From: Isochrysis galbana
Taxonomy: Eukaryota > Haptophyta > Isochrysidales > Isochrysidaceae
Direction: 5' to 3'
Assembly: GCA_018136815.1 (NCBI GenBank)
Contig: CM030943.1
Coordinates: 1,962,946 to 2,026,945 of the forward strand
Length of the DNA: 64,000 nucleotides
The notes beneath the pieces are model-generated. The model did not search any database. It was not told the origin of the DNA and worked only from the letters and a program-made list of their open reading frames with translations. A program made the position numbers and the translations under genes. This document shows, piece after piece, positions 53,901 through 64,000 of the stretch. Each line of letters starts with the position of its first letter. Position 1 is the stretch's first letter.

Positions 53901-54923
53901 ACGACTGGTCGCGGTCAGCCTTCTTCTTAAGGTCGCGATTTTGCTGCATGTACGAGCCGTGGTGCTTGAGGATGTGGATGGCGTCCTTGGAGACAAAAAT
54001 CTCCTCATTGGCTGCGAGGGGTACGGGCCCGAAGTACGTGAAACGTTCGAAGAGCAAGACGGGACGAGCGGGATCCCGCGTCACTCGTGCCCTTGCGGTT
54101 TGCAAGAGGGCGTTTATCCACTCCCACCCTCGACCGTTGACAGGCCTTTTCATCGTCTGCCCGTCACGCACTTCCGTTGCAAGCATGTTGGACACAAGAT
54201 TCGCATCCGACCAGCCCGGCTTGGTCCAACGTGACCGGCAGGAAGCAGGACCGCTGCGCGAAGATGGCGCCCCGTGCATCTGAGGCTGCCTATCTCTCCA
54301 CTTCGCCAAGCCCCGGTTCCCCTCGGGACTCCCCCTCGCTCCTCTCTGTATCTTGCGCGCCCATTTGCTCTCGTCAACGCTCTTTGCCCTATCGCCACCC
54401 GCAGCCTTGCCCATCATGATCCGCACCAACCAATCGTCCCGCTCTCCGCTCATCCCTCACCGCAGCCATACGCTCCCACTCGTCTGCCCGGCAAGCTCAA
54501 TATTATGATCTCGTGAAAGGCGACCATATGGAGGCCGCATGGGCGAGCAGCTTTGTTCCCCTCTCCCGCCCATCCCCCCCTCCTCAACTCCCTTTAGCCA
54601 CCAGCCCATCCCCCTTGCCATAGCACAACGAGAATATCCCTCTTCCCCTGAAAGCTTTTCTCACCCATATCCTCGATCAGAGGCGAGCGGAGGTCGTTGG
54701 AGGCGGCCTTGACCAGCTGCACCCCCTCCTGCGTCTCCAGGTTGGTCCAAGGCTTGGAGACGGTGTGTGCGGGCGCGGTGGGACCGTACTTCTGGCCTGG
54801 CGCGAGGCCAAAGTCAGTGGCCGAGAGCCGCACGGCGCCGCGCGCGATCCTGCCCGCGGGAGAGAGCGGGAAGGGCGAGAAGGAGAGAGCGGCCGAGGCG
54901 AGCAGCAGCGAAGGGGGAGCCAT
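50972..54923 (-). CDS. SIR: Ferredoxin-dependent sulfite reductase
   Basis: This enzyme reduces sulfite to sulfide with ferredoxin electrons in the plastid assimilation pathway. Twelve exons (54923-54665, 54011-53878, 53617-53559, 53439-53229, 53136-53017, 52915-52807, 52691-52564, 52470-52363, 52270-51983, 51881-51610, 51513-51435, 51331-50972) join without a phase error to 708 residues. The N-terminus ([20 protein letters not shown]) looks like a plastid leader. Family blocks include [45 protein letters not shown] and [14 protein letters not shown] GWHEQGDGK. Both cysteine pairs for the [4Fe-4S]-sirohaem centre are present: ACPAFPLC and TGCPNGC. The introns at 53137-53228 and 51514-51609 have GC donors. 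After the usual end, about 35 residues ([20 protein letters not shown] and on) extend the C-terminus. The stop overlaps GTAAGG, so one more exon cannot be excluded. Confidence 0.95.
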
Positions 54924-55490
54924 CTCTCGTTCTGCTTCTTGTTCTCTTCAGGTGGAGGCTGACGGCTTTCTCTCTCTCTCTCTCTCCCTCTGCTGGACGA
55001 GAAGAGGGAGAGGGAAGGGAGGAGGAAGAGGGGCGCGGGGAAGGGAGGGTCGAGAGAGAGGAGGCCGGGGAGGCAGGCAGGGAGGGAGAGAAGAAGGGAG
55101 AAAGAGAGAGGGAGGGGGAGAGAGAGAGGCTCGCGCGGCGCCGAGAGAGTCGCGAGGCGAGAGAGAGAGAGAGTGGAAGCACCACGCGGTTCACAGCAAC
55201 CTCTCGTACCTCCCCTCGGTATCATCTCCACCCTCTTCCTGTGCTCTGGGCTTTCTTTTATACTATCCAAAGGTGCTCCGAGGGCTTCCCGCAGATGCTC
55301 AGTCTCACAGGTCCCCTCTCGGCATCCACCAGTCTTTCTCACCATTCCTATCGTTTCTCTAACACACCCAAGGGGATCTCCGCGGGATCGCCTCGGGTAC
55401 GCCCGCCAGCTCTCTTCACGGGGCGAGTGGCCGCCGCCAGAAGGAAAGAAGAAAATTCCCTCCCATCAAGAGCCAAAAGTGGATGTGCGG
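54924..55490. repeat. GA/CT-rich 5' flank of sulfite reductase
   Basis: On the gene's strand a CT-rich block precedes a GA-rich leader that runs to the ATG at 54923. On the plus strand, (CT)n at 54970-54990 is followed by GA-rich DNA at 55000-55175. Confidence 0.75.
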
Positions 55491-55624
55491 CTAACCCTAA
55501 CCCTAACCCTAACCCTAACCCTAACCCTAACCCTAACCCATAACCCTAGCCCTCGCCCTAACCCTAACCCTAACCCTAACCCTAGCCCTAACCCTAACCC
55601 TCACCCTCACCCTCACCCTAACCT
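55491..55624 (+). repeat. Interstitial telomere-type (CCCTAA)n array
   Basis: About 21 units of CTAACC/CCCTAA with a few variants (CCCTAG, CCCTCG, CCCTCA), oriented as the TTAGGG strand on minus. Genes continue on both sides, so it is internal here. Confidence 0.95.
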
Positions 55625-55755
55625 GTTGTATCCTGACCTTTTGGCATGAATGACGTCGGCATGGGCACGATCTTACTTCGTGGTATACCGTCTTCTATGT
55701 TCGCGTCGTGGTCGCGCGAAGCGTGCGGATTCGCATTCTCCCTCCCTCGTGCTCT

Positions 55756-55906
55756 TCGATGGGAAATACGGTGCTGGAGCCTGCAAATACATTTCAAACA
55801 CATTCGAGGCCTACAACCCAGGACGCGCTTCAAATACAGCCAAATACATATGTATTTGGCCTCTGGCCAAATACCAAATACAGTAAATACGTATTTTCCA
55901 TCTAGG
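55756..55906 (+). mobile_element. MITE (CCTAGATGGG family, copy 5) with 10-bp target duplication
   Basis: The 151-bp copy is flanked on both sides by CTCGTGCTCT (55746-55755 and 55907-55916). Its left end is changed to TCGATGGGAAATACGG and its right end is TCCATCTAGG. It lacks part of the usual interior. Confidence 0.88.
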
Positions 55907-56019
55907 CTCGTGCTCTACTTACTTAGGGGTTCGGGTCGTCGGGTCGTGTGGGGGGTCTGAGCGGAGCGGGGTGCACCTGTCCTCAGCGGCGTGTTCTCAC
56001 CTTCCTGCTGTGCTGCTGA

Positions 56020-56360
56020 GGAAAAACTATCGTTATAGTTTTAGCAGCGATGGAGCGCGCGCCGGCCGCTCCCCCCTCCCAGCCCCCCGCCGCCACGACA
56101 CCCCAACGGGGCCGCCCCAAGCCGCCGGAGCCGAAGCGCTCGCAGGCCTCCGCACCGCCCGACAACGACGTCGAGATGGCGCCGCCATCCTCGCCTCCCA
56201 GGCAGCCACAGAAGCAGGGAACAGGCAAAGCCCAAAGCCCTGTGTCCCTGCAGACTAGCACAACCAGAGCCAGGCTCAGACCACTAGCGCTGCCGTGCAG
56301 CCACCCACTCAAGGACTCCCCATGGGGTGTGGCAGCTCTGCTGCCACCCCCATGGCGGTA
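56020..56360 (+). mobile_element. Gag-like start of a Ty3/gypsy element
   Basis: A leader with AAAACTATCGTTATAGTTTT precedes an ATG at 56050 that opens MERAPAAPPSQPPAATTPQR. It is Pro-rich and resembles 38991 on the minus strand. The frame ends soon after, so the gag is truncated. Confidence 0.5.
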
Positions 56361-56589
56361 ACTCCTACCATCTGTGCACCCCTCGGGGCTGCTGTGTGCT
56401 ACTGTGTTATCGTACTGTGACCTTTATTAATGATCGGTCGCGCGTCTAGGTCTAGGTGGTCAATTAGAGCGGAGCGTCGCATTGTGTTTTGCGAGCCTTT
56501 CGGCAAGACCAAGTGCTTTCGCTACGAGGCTAAAGTTTTCACTCAGTTGTAGCCTACAGCGACACAGTAGTCGCTTAGCCCGTCTTGAC

Positions 56590-57072
56590 TCCACCCAGGG
56601 ATGATCGGCCCTTCATTGTCAAGACCGATGGGGCTAGCAAGTTGGGCATCGCGCCGGCATCCTCTCGCAGCTGGGAGACGATAGCCGTGAACGAGTCGTT
56701 GGGTACTATGCTCGCAGTCTCACCTCGGCCGAACGCCATTGGACGGTGACCGAGATTGAACTCTTGGCTGCCCTGGAATCCATCCGAAATTGGCGACCCT
56801 ACCTTTGGGGGCGTCAGTTCAAGTTAGTCGTCGACCACTCTGCGCTGCGATGGCTGCATACCATGAAGGATCAAGTAGCCGGTGGGCCAGCCTCTCGGCT
56901 GACTCGGTGGGCTCTCAAGTTGGCTGAGTACCGGTTCGATGTCGAACATAAACCAGGGCCCTTCGTTCGCCGTTCGTTCCCAGTCCAGACACCCAAATGG
57001 GGATGCCCGACCCCATCCAGAATGTCATTCACCCGACTCCCGGCGGGGAGGAGGGCCAAAGCGCCGCGCTAA
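56590..57072 (+). pseudogene. Ty3/gypsy RNase H remnant
   Basis: Across two frame shifts the sequence encodes PFIVKTDGASKLGI (first catalytic Asp), VGYYARSLTSAERHW, TVTEIELLAALESIRNWRPY (catalytic Glu), FKLVVDHSALRWLH (Asp) and RLTRWALKLAEYRFDVEHKP. That is the standard order for gypsy RNase H. The broken frame upstream of 56746 shows it is inactive. Confidence 0.8.
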
Positions 57073-57340
57073 CCGCCGGTGCCGCTCGCGACGGAGTGGC
57101 TCAGAGCCCTCCGGCTCCGCTCGACTCGACAGGAACAAGTAGAGTCCCGTTCCGAGCAAATCAACAGAGCCAGCCTCTGGCCATGCCGCCTGCCTCTGCC
57201 GCCATGCCACCCCAACAAGGACTCCCCATGGCGGGTGGCAAGTGCTGCCACCATGGAGGCAACTCCTACCACCAGTGCACCCCTCGTGGGCGGACGTGAC
57301 CTCGTCGATCAGCTCGTGCACGTCCTTCATTCAACTACGG

Positions 57341-57824
57341 AGACTGCGAGAGGCCGAGGCGAGGGAGCCCGGCACGGGCCCTGTCGGCATTCTCCATGGA
57401 GAAGAACTCCGCTGCCTTGTCGCGGCTCCACGGCGACTCGAGCGCAAAGCGCATGAGGCGCCAGGCATCCCCGAAGCGTCCGGGAGGCGCTCGGTCCAGG
57501 CATTCGGCATTCCAGAGCGTGGGCCAGCTAGCGCGACAGCGTGCGCTGCCGCTCTTGCACGGCGCGTTGACCGCGCGCCGCCAGACTGCGAGAGGCCGAG
57601 GCGAGGGAGCCCGGCACGGGCCCTGTCGGCGTTCTCCATGGAGAAGAACTCCGCTGCCTTGTCGCGGCTCCACGGCGACTCGAGCGCAAAGCGCATGAGG
57701 CGCCAGGCATCCCCGAAGCGTCCGGGAGGCGCTCGGTCCAGGCATTCGGCATTCCAGAGCGTGGGCCAGCTAGCGCGACAGCGTGCGCTGCGGCTCTTGC
57801 ACGGCGCGTTGACCGCGCGCCGCC
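57341..57824. repeat. Tandem duplication, two 242-bp copies
   Basis: AGACTGCGAGAGGCCGAGGC begins each copy (57341 and 57583), and the copies differ at only a few positions. On the minus strand each copy encodes RFGDAWRLMRFALESPWSRD and KAAEFFSMENADRARAG, which read like real protein. The period is not a multiple of three. The near identity implies a recent event. Confidence 0.92.
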
Positions 57825-57900
57825 GCCTCGCGCGCTATGGCGCATGGCGCTGATGTCCGCAGCCCGCGGCTCCCCGCTCGCCGCATCTCCGACCCCACTG

Positions 57901-58409
57901 CTGCCCAACATAGATGCCCCGGCAGGTATCAGGTCGGCAGGTTTCGGCTCCCTTAGCATGATATTAGGTCCTATTCTCAGCCTATTATCAGGTTGTTACG
58001 CGATATTATAAGTATAGAAATGAAATATCAAAAGAATAGCTTACTTATACTTCTGCATTGCCGATCATTGATTATTATTATTAATTACGCTCAGGCGCTA
58101 ATCTAGCTTCTGTGTTTGGTCGCCATGGACGGGGGGGGGGAAGGGGCGCCCCTCCTCACTGTCTTGACTCCCCTCATGCCCTCATGAGGGGCGAGAACCA
58201 CGACCCATCCCCCCTTTCCCCCGCTGTTTTTCGCGCCAAGTGCACGACTACTACTACAAGAGAATTCAATTGTCAATTATATTTATAGTCGCCTGACCTC
58301 GTCATGACCTTATATCAAGCCATCAGGTCATCAGGTCTAGAGGACCTAATATCATGATATCAGGAGCCAATATCAGCCTAATGGCTAATGGAGCATCTAT
58401 GCTGCCCAA
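57901..58409. mobile_element. Inverted-repeat element with nested F1 fragment
   Basis: The left end reads CTGCCCAACATAGATGCCCC with GGCTCCCTTAGCATGATATT and TAGGTCCT. The right end is the reverse complement of this pattern: AGGACCTAATATCATGATAT, GGAGCC, GCATCTATGCTGCCCA. The arms are about 90-100 bp and diverged. The centre holds an F1 fragment at 58117-58225. Confidence 0.6.
58117..58225 (+). mobile_element. F1 retroposon, copy E (5' end only)
   Basis: TTGGTCGCCATGGACGGGG, GGCGCCCCTC, TTGACTCCCCTCATG and GGGGCGAGAACCA match the 5' end of copy C. Confidence 0.6.
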
Positions 58410-59271
58410 GGAGCCTTACAGCTCGCCCTCGCGCCCTCGCTGCTCTCCAGCCCGCCCTCGCTCGAGGGGGTGGGAGGGGAAACAGTGTGCCCGATCGCGG
58501 ATGCGACACAGTGGCGTCTTGGAAGTTGTAGTCACACCCTCTTGATGGAAGGACAGGTCGTATGTGGCGTCTGACTCCATGTCGCCATGTCGCCTTGCTC
58601 CTCATCTGAGGGCGGAACTGAGTGGCAAGGACGGGCGGGGCTGGTGAGGCTGTGGCTGGGTCCGAGTAGGCAGTTGGTAGATGTGTGTGGTGTGCGTCCC
58701 AAGACGCCTCCAAGCTTTCATCGATCGACACCTTTTAAAAAAAAAATCGCCCAAGTCTTGGAAATGCCAAGTACCGGGCTAGTGGGAGTGTGGGAGTAGT
58801 ACATAGTAGAGGGTTTTTGCAGGGCTCAAGAAGGTCCCAACAAGAGGCCCCCTCAATAGCACCTGGGCGCTCTTGGGGCTCTATTGGGGCCTCGTTGCAA
58901 AAGGTGAAACGCGCGTTCTCCTCTCCAAGAGTGGCTCGACTTGCCTTCTCCTCTGCAGTCTGCAGTTCACGGCAGTTCACGGGGAGACGGGGAGGGGCGC
59001 GCGATGCCGACGCGCCCCTTCACCGCGCAGGAGTTGGAGGATGCAGAGCTGGCCATGCTCCTGGCCCAGCTGAGGCGCAATTGGCGCCGGCGCAATCTTG
59101 GACGGCTGGAGTTTGCACACCGCGCATCCGAGCGCGTCGAGCGCGTCCTGCTTGCACTTGCAGCAGAGCTAAACCCTCAGATACTTAATTCACAGTATTC
59201 TCGTCTTCTTCACAGAGAGAGAGAGAGAGAGGAGTGAGAAGGATTTGGAGAGAGCGGCCGCGCGCCGTCGG
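58410..59271 (+). other. Upstream region of SELENOO with a small ORF
   Basis: A 77-codon frame at 59004-59237 begins MPTRPFTAQELEDAELAMLL and continues as a charged, helical peptide (RRNWRRRNLGRLEF) before entering a GA repeat. It could be a small gene, an upstream ORF or part of the leader. GA dinucleotides at 59216-59232 lie close to the ATG of the next gene. Confidence 0.35.
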
Positions 59272-62200
59272 ATGCTGAGCGCGTGGCTCTCGTCGGCGCT
59301 GCCGACGAGCTGCGGATTCTCTGGCGGCCTGGGCTCCCTGCCTCGTGGTGGGCCGTGTTTGGCGCTCCGACGGGGGGGAAGCAGTCTCTCTGCCATGCGT
59401 GACTGGCCCCTCCACGCGCCGGGGCTCGAGAACTCGCTCGTGAGAGAGCTGAGGGAAGACAGCTCCGCCAAGCCGACTTCGCTCTCGAGAGAGGTGTGTG
59501 TCAAGCTGCTCTCTCCCCGGTCTGTAGCGCCTTCCTCTGCTCTCCTCTTGCAAGCGCTCCGCCCCCTCCCCCCCTTCCCCCCCCGTTTTACATCGCCTTC
59601 TTCCTTCCCGCTGCCTCCTCCTGCTTCCCGCTGCCCTTTTAAGCCGCTTTCGCCCTCGCGAGAGGTCGATCCTGCTGGTCTCTCGCCTTCGAGCCTCTTC
59701 ACGCTGCGCCCCGCCCATCCGGCTACAAGCACACCTTGGCGCGGTCGTGTGTTCGCCGCCCTCGCCTCCTCCCTCTTTCCTTTTCCTTCTGCCCTCTGCA
59801 CTGGCAATCCCACCTTACTCTCAAGATAGGTGTGTCACTCTGTCTGGAGCCCCTCCCTAGGCCCACCAGCCTCGTGCCCACATGCCCTATGCCTTTCTCC
59901 CCGCACCCGTCCTACTCCTTTCCTGACCTGGTTCCCTGGACCCTCGCCCATGCCGCCACTCTTGCTTCTACTCCTCACGCTGGGAAGTGGAAATCGCGCT
60001 TGAGGCCGGCGGAACGTCTCGCTCTCAAGCCGCTACCTAGATGAGTTCCGTAGTTCAGCGCAAAATCGCCTAATTGTCTCCTCTGGCTCTTCCCCTTCAC
60101 CCTGTGATGCCTTTCTCTCTCTAGAAGGAGGCACACCGGTCTTCTGGGTTCACTCGGCTCACTGCTCTAGCGGCTGCGCCGGCGTACTCCGCGTCTTCAC
60201 TCACCCCGCCTCTCTACCATTTCATTGGTGCAACCCTTGAACGGCCTTCACACTTCCACACGAGCTTGGGACCCACCTTCGAAGCTTTCCCCTACCTTCA
60301 CCCTCGCTCGATCTGATCCCCTCGCCTTTCCCCCCTTCCGCCCTCCAAGGTGCTCGGCGCGCATTACGTGCGCGTGCGACCGTCGGTGCCGGCGCCCAAC
60401 CCATCGCTCGTCACCTACTCGCCTGAGACTGCCGGCCTCCTCGGACTCACGCCGGAGCAATGCGAGAGTGAGGAGTTCCTCCGGACGGCCGCTGGTTCGC
60501 TGCCCGAAGCGGCGGACTGCTGGGCCACCGCGTATGGTGCGTCATTCGCCGGCCGTTACGGTGGGCAGCGCGGCGATGGGCGAGCCATCTCCATCGGCCA
60601 GATCAACGGCTTCGAGATCCAGCTGAAGGGTGCGGGCGTCACGCCTTTCTCGCGCCAGTTCGACGGGCGCGCCGTGTTGCGTTCGAGCGTGCGCGAGTTC
60701 CTCGCCAGCGAAGCAATGCACTTTCTTCGCGTTCCGACGACGAGGGCACTTTGCGTCGTCGAGAGTGGCGACCGGGTGAGCGGTTGCTAGCGCGCGCGTG
60801 CCAGCTGTGCTGCCATCTTCCATCGAAGATCCCCTTTGCGCTCAGCGTCGCTGCCCATCGATTTGCACCGCGCAGGTCCGGCGTGCGTGGTACGACTCGG
60901 ATGGCCGTGAGAGCCTCACACTTGAGCCAGGCGCTGTGGGCGTTCGCATTTCGCCCTCCTTCCTACGCTTTGGTCAGTTCGAACTCTTCTTCCAGCGTGA
61001 CGAGACCACGCTACTACAAGAGCTTGCGCAGCACGCGCTCAATCGCGATTTCGCCCACTTGCGGTTGCAGGTGCGCGCGCCGTGTGCCTGTGGCCACCCC
61101 GCCACACACTCCACCCTTACCGCGTCATATTGCGCTCTCCGCCCCGGAGTGTCACATATCCACTTTGATTGCCGCGCAGGCCCCCTCGGCTCCGTTCTCC
61201 CAGCTCGTCGTCGAGATGTTTCGCGAGGTGTGCGAGCGGCAGGCCATCCTTGTTGCCGGTTGGATGCGCGTCGGCTATTGTCAGGTGTGCCACCCGGCCC
61301 GCGCGCACTCCGTCAGGCGTGCGACGCTGATCGGCCGCGTGGCGACAGCGTCCACCAGCCCCTTCCCACATCGCGTAGGGTAACATGAATTCGGATAACT
61401 CGGCGCTCTGTGGCGTTACCCTCGACTACGGCCCCTTCGCCTTCATGGAGCGCTTCAACCCAATCTTCTGCCCGTGGGTAGGAGGCGGGATGGAGTACTC
61501 GTTCGGCCGACAGCCCCAAGCCATCGCGATCAACCTGACCATCCTGGCTGAAGCCTTCGCCGCTGTGCTGCAAGTGCGCGACTCCACGTTCAGAGCGAGC
61601 AAGCGCCACGCCTTGGCCTCTCGTGGCGCTCGCTCGCTGCAGCGTGCGCTACCGCCCGGCCCCACCGTCATGCTCATAGGACGCGGCGACCAGGGAGAAA
61701 CTTCCGAAGGCCGAGCTCGACGGTGAGCTCAATCGTCTGCGCGCCGGTGTCTCCGAGGTGCGCAATATACGCGGGCCAGCTCTGGCTACCGTTGTGTTAC
61801 TCGCATCCGTACGCGTCTGGCCTCTCGAACCCCCAAATGGGCCCCACACCCAGGTGTATGTGAACACCTTCCACTCCATTCATGACGATGATTGCCGCTC
61901 GAAGCTTGGGCTAGCCAAGTGGGATGACGAGGCGGAGGAGCTCTGGTCTCAGCTGTTTGGCCTGATGAGCGGTTGTTGCGGCGGTGACGGCATCGATTTC
62001 ACCATCTTCTTCCGCTCCTTGGGCGACCTCGAGCCGCCGGGGACTGAAGACAGCGCCGCCAACAGCCTAGCCGCGGTTCGGGCCGCTGCAATTGGAGGGA
62101 TGGATGGATGGCCGTCAGAGCACGTCACGGCGTGGAAGGAGTGGACGGGCCGCTACTGGGCTCGCGTAGCCAAGGAGGAGCGCGCCAGCGGCGCCGGCCT

Positions 62201-62567
62201 CGAGGCGCGTCGACGAGAGATGGCGCGAGTCAACCCCAAGTACATCCTTCGCAACTGGATGGCAGTCGAGGCGTATGAGGCCGCGGCCCGAGGCGACTCG
62301 AGCGTCATCGATGAGATTATGCAGGTGGGAGGGCCCACGCGCCGACACACGTAAAATGCGTGGGATTGCGCCGGGATTCCGCGAGTCGGGGATTTCCCCA
62401 AACATTCTCCCCGCTCACTCCTCTGAATTCCACTTTCGTGGCGGCATGGATAGGTTTTGCGGCGGCCATACGACGATGTCCCCGAAGCAGACGAGCGTTT
62501 CTCGAAGCCGACACCCGATTGGGCTCGCGGTAAACCCGGAATAGCCTTCATGTCTTGATCCTCGTAA
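59272..62567 (+). CDS. SELENOO: Selenoprotein O (protein AMPylase), with in-frame TGA for selenocysteine
   Basis: SelO has a kinase-like fold and transfers AMP to proteins, usually in mitochondria. Eight exons (59272-59493, 60350-60775, 60876-61070, 61180-61284, 61379-61573, 61680-61757, 61854-62324, 62454-62567) all join in phase 0, giving 601 residues. Blocks in family order are [95 protein letters not shown] and [10 protein letters not shown]. The last exon ends [20 protein letters not shown] then AFMS-TGA-TCC-TCG-TAA. The TGA at 62556-62558 falls where relatives have Cys or Sec in a terminal S-(C/U)-S-S, so it is read as selenocysteine. The N-terminus ([18 protein letters not shown]) suits a mitochondrial leader. 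If TGA were a true stop only the last three residues would be lost. Confidence 0.92.
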
Positions 62568-62603
62568 GAGCACCAATCAACGGCTTCACGCTGATTGGTG
62601 CTC
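62568..62603 (+). promoter_or_regulatory. Perfect 12-bp hairpin directly after the SELENOO stop
   Basis: GAGCACCAATCA and TGATTGGTGCTC are exact reverse complements around a 12-base loop, ACGGCTTCACGC. If the last A-T pair opens, the loop begins with AA as in eukaryotic SECIS elements. A clear AUGA/GA quartet is not seen, and the hairpin is only 9 bases after the TGA, closer than usual for a SECIS. It may be a SECIS-like element, a read-through aid or a 3'-end signal. Confidence 0.5.
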
Positions 62604-63409
62604 GTAGAACCGCCTCTTGATCCCCCATCCCGCTCCTTCCTCGTGGCCGCGCGGCACCTCAAAGGAGCCGACGCCACCGCTCATCAAATGATCCACTTTG
62701 TGGTCACCGGGGAAGGCAAGCACGCGCAGCGAAATGAAACGAAGGGCTTAATCGCCGTAGTCCCTCACTGGCGAAGTTCCTCGTAGAGAAAGCCGCGCGA
62801 ATATCAAACCGCTCGAGCGCTCTCACTTGTAACACACGGATCTATCAAAGGTGCATGCAGCACATGCATGCGGTGCGGCATGGGATGCCATACCTGCCAT
62901 CATTTAGCTCATTACTGTTTGTACTCCCCATTGCAAGCGAGCAATCATGAGTGCAGGCGCTCGAAGCCAACGCAGAAATAGCGTGATTCCATACCCAGAT
63001 TGCACACCGCTGCCTACTACGATGTGCGGTCGCCGCTACAACCACGCGAGTCATTAGCTACTTGGTGAGCATCGCCAACATTCGATCGTGCCGGTGCGCC
63101 ACGCGCGTGGCAAAGTGGGCATGCGACTGCGATTGCTGAAAAAACGTCTTCTTAGCATATTATCGGCCGGCGCGCGCGCTCAGCCTTGTGCTCACTACAC
63201 TACGCCTCTCATTGGCCACGGGGGCCCCTGTCGCCCCGGCACCATCACGATGACTAGGGATATTAAAAAAATTTGTATAATATTAACACCAGCGTACGCG
63301 GCTTTGGACCCACTACTTTCACGCACACGTCCTACACCTCCACTCCCTCGGCCCTTCTCCCGCCCGCCATCTGGTGGCACTCCCCTTGTGCACTACTAGT
63401 ACTAGGTAT
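62604..63409. other. Intergenic, nothing recognised
   Basis: 3' flank of SELENOO. A GCATGCAGCACATGCATGC palindrome-like stretch lies near 62853-62871. No gene or known repeat. Confidence 0.4.
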
Positions 63410-63753
63410 AAAATAATTAATGTTATATCCTAGCCAACCCCACTAGCTAATTGGACACAACTTTTCCGTCCCGGAATCCCGCCATGCCTGATGCCTGACG
63501 AGCCAGGTGTCCGAGTGCTACCGGGGAGAGGGAGCACTGCCCCCTCCCCTCGATAGATATTTGTCCTCCCCCCAGCGCACGCACCGACCCCGCGCCCGCC
63601 CCCAGCGCGTCCTCTCCTCGAGTCCACGCTGGGGGAAAACCCCTTTCGGGTAAAAACAACGCAGGGGGGGGGGGGGGGGCACTCGTGAATGGGAGCCCAG
63701 AAGCGCTAATCTCTCTCGCCGGGGCGAGTGGCCGCGGCGAGCCGTGCGGCCCT
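63410..63753 (-). mobile_element. F1 retroposon, copy D (5'-truncated)
   Basis: The AT tail and GGCTAGGATATAACATTAAT end are at the left. The match to copy C runs to GGCCGCGGCGAGCCG and stops at 63753. It carries a small duplication (CCTGATG) at 63486-63496 and a 17-base G-run. Confidence 0.82.
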
Positions 63754-64000
63754 TTGTCGTATTTCATACGAGGACAGGCTTTTACTTCTAAACCTGTGGG
63801 TTATGTTAAGCCTCAAGGTCTCGTCGATTGGTATACCGCCTCTTCTCTTACTTTCTCTCGATGTCATCAAACGTTCCATGACTGTCTTCTGTCTTCTCTC
63901 GCTCATCGGTCGTAGCTCCCCCAGCGAGGTCTGCCCTCGTTGTGCTGACCCCTCTGTCGCATGTCTGCGCGTCGCTGAATTGCTCTGGGATGTTTGCAGG
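63754..64000 (+). other. Unassigned ORF-like end of window
   Basis: A frame reading YFIRGQAFTSKPVGYVKPQG and LVDWYTASSLTFSRCHQTFH is open for about 60 codons next to the truncated F1 end. It has an element-protein look, but I cannot place it. The window ends shortly after. Confidence 0.3.

Noticed and set aside
55490..55640. Open frames of repeated Asn-Pro or Leu-Thr
   Set aside because: Direct translation of the CCCTAA telomere-type repeat.

Overview
The window is nuclear DNA of a GC-rich, intron-bearing, photosynthetic protist. Short introns (about 75-140 bp, with a few of 0.3-1 kb) interrupt conserved eukaryotic genes. Several proteins begin with signal-peptide-like or plastid-transit-like leaders, a ferredoxin-type sulfite reductase is present, and an internal CCCTAA (TTAGGG) array implies plant/animal-type telomeres. 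Two introns of the sulfite reductase gene need GC donors. Together these suggest a haptophyte-like alga, but this is inference: no rRNA or other species marker lies in the window.

Layout of host genes: an adenylosuccinate synthetase (1-2089, +, 5' end outside the window); coatomer zeta (3603-4602, -); a two-repeat Myb protein (10122-13176, -); a dCMP-deaminase-type enzyme (16152-16919, +); a BRAP-type RING/UBP-finger E3 ligase (21124-23448, +); a COPI-associated-like membrane protein (24722-25709, -); a CFAP97-like domain fused to an HSL-type alpha/beta hydrolase (29642-31558, +); a small plastid-type protein with a UVR-like helical hairpin (33855-34385, +); a nucleotide-sugar transporter (40765-42173, -); a proline-rich cytochrome b561 protein (44391-47361, +); ferredoxin-sulfite reductase in 12 exons (50972-54923, -); and selenoprotein O in 8 exons (59272-62567, +). 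The genes do not form a pathway or an operon. They are housekeeping genes separated by repeats. I rebuilt splice models by requiring matching phases, and for seven genes the exons join into one uninterrupted reading frame.

The intergenic space is mostly mobile and low-complexity DNA. It holds degenerate Ty3/gypsy elements (integrase 17589-18211, LTRs near 8.9, 20.1 and 27.8 kb, protease 35.4-36.3 kb, RNase H near 56.8 kb), a LINE C-terminal fragment (26643-27735), and a roughly 0.9-kb retroposon family (F1) in at least five copies, two of them with clean 16- and 20-bp target duplications. There is also a MITE with CCTAGATGGG termini and 8-10 bp target duplications, two other inverted-repeat elements, a 156-bp satellite that one F1 copy has split, and long GA/CT microsatellites, many of them just upstream of genes.

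The most notable observations are these. Selenoprotein O has an in-frame TGA exactly three codons before its terminal TAA, followed at once by a perfect 12-bp hairpin. The CFAP97-hydrolase fusion is unusual. Sulfite reductase uses two GC-AG introns. The F1 retroposon is bounded precisely by its target duplications.
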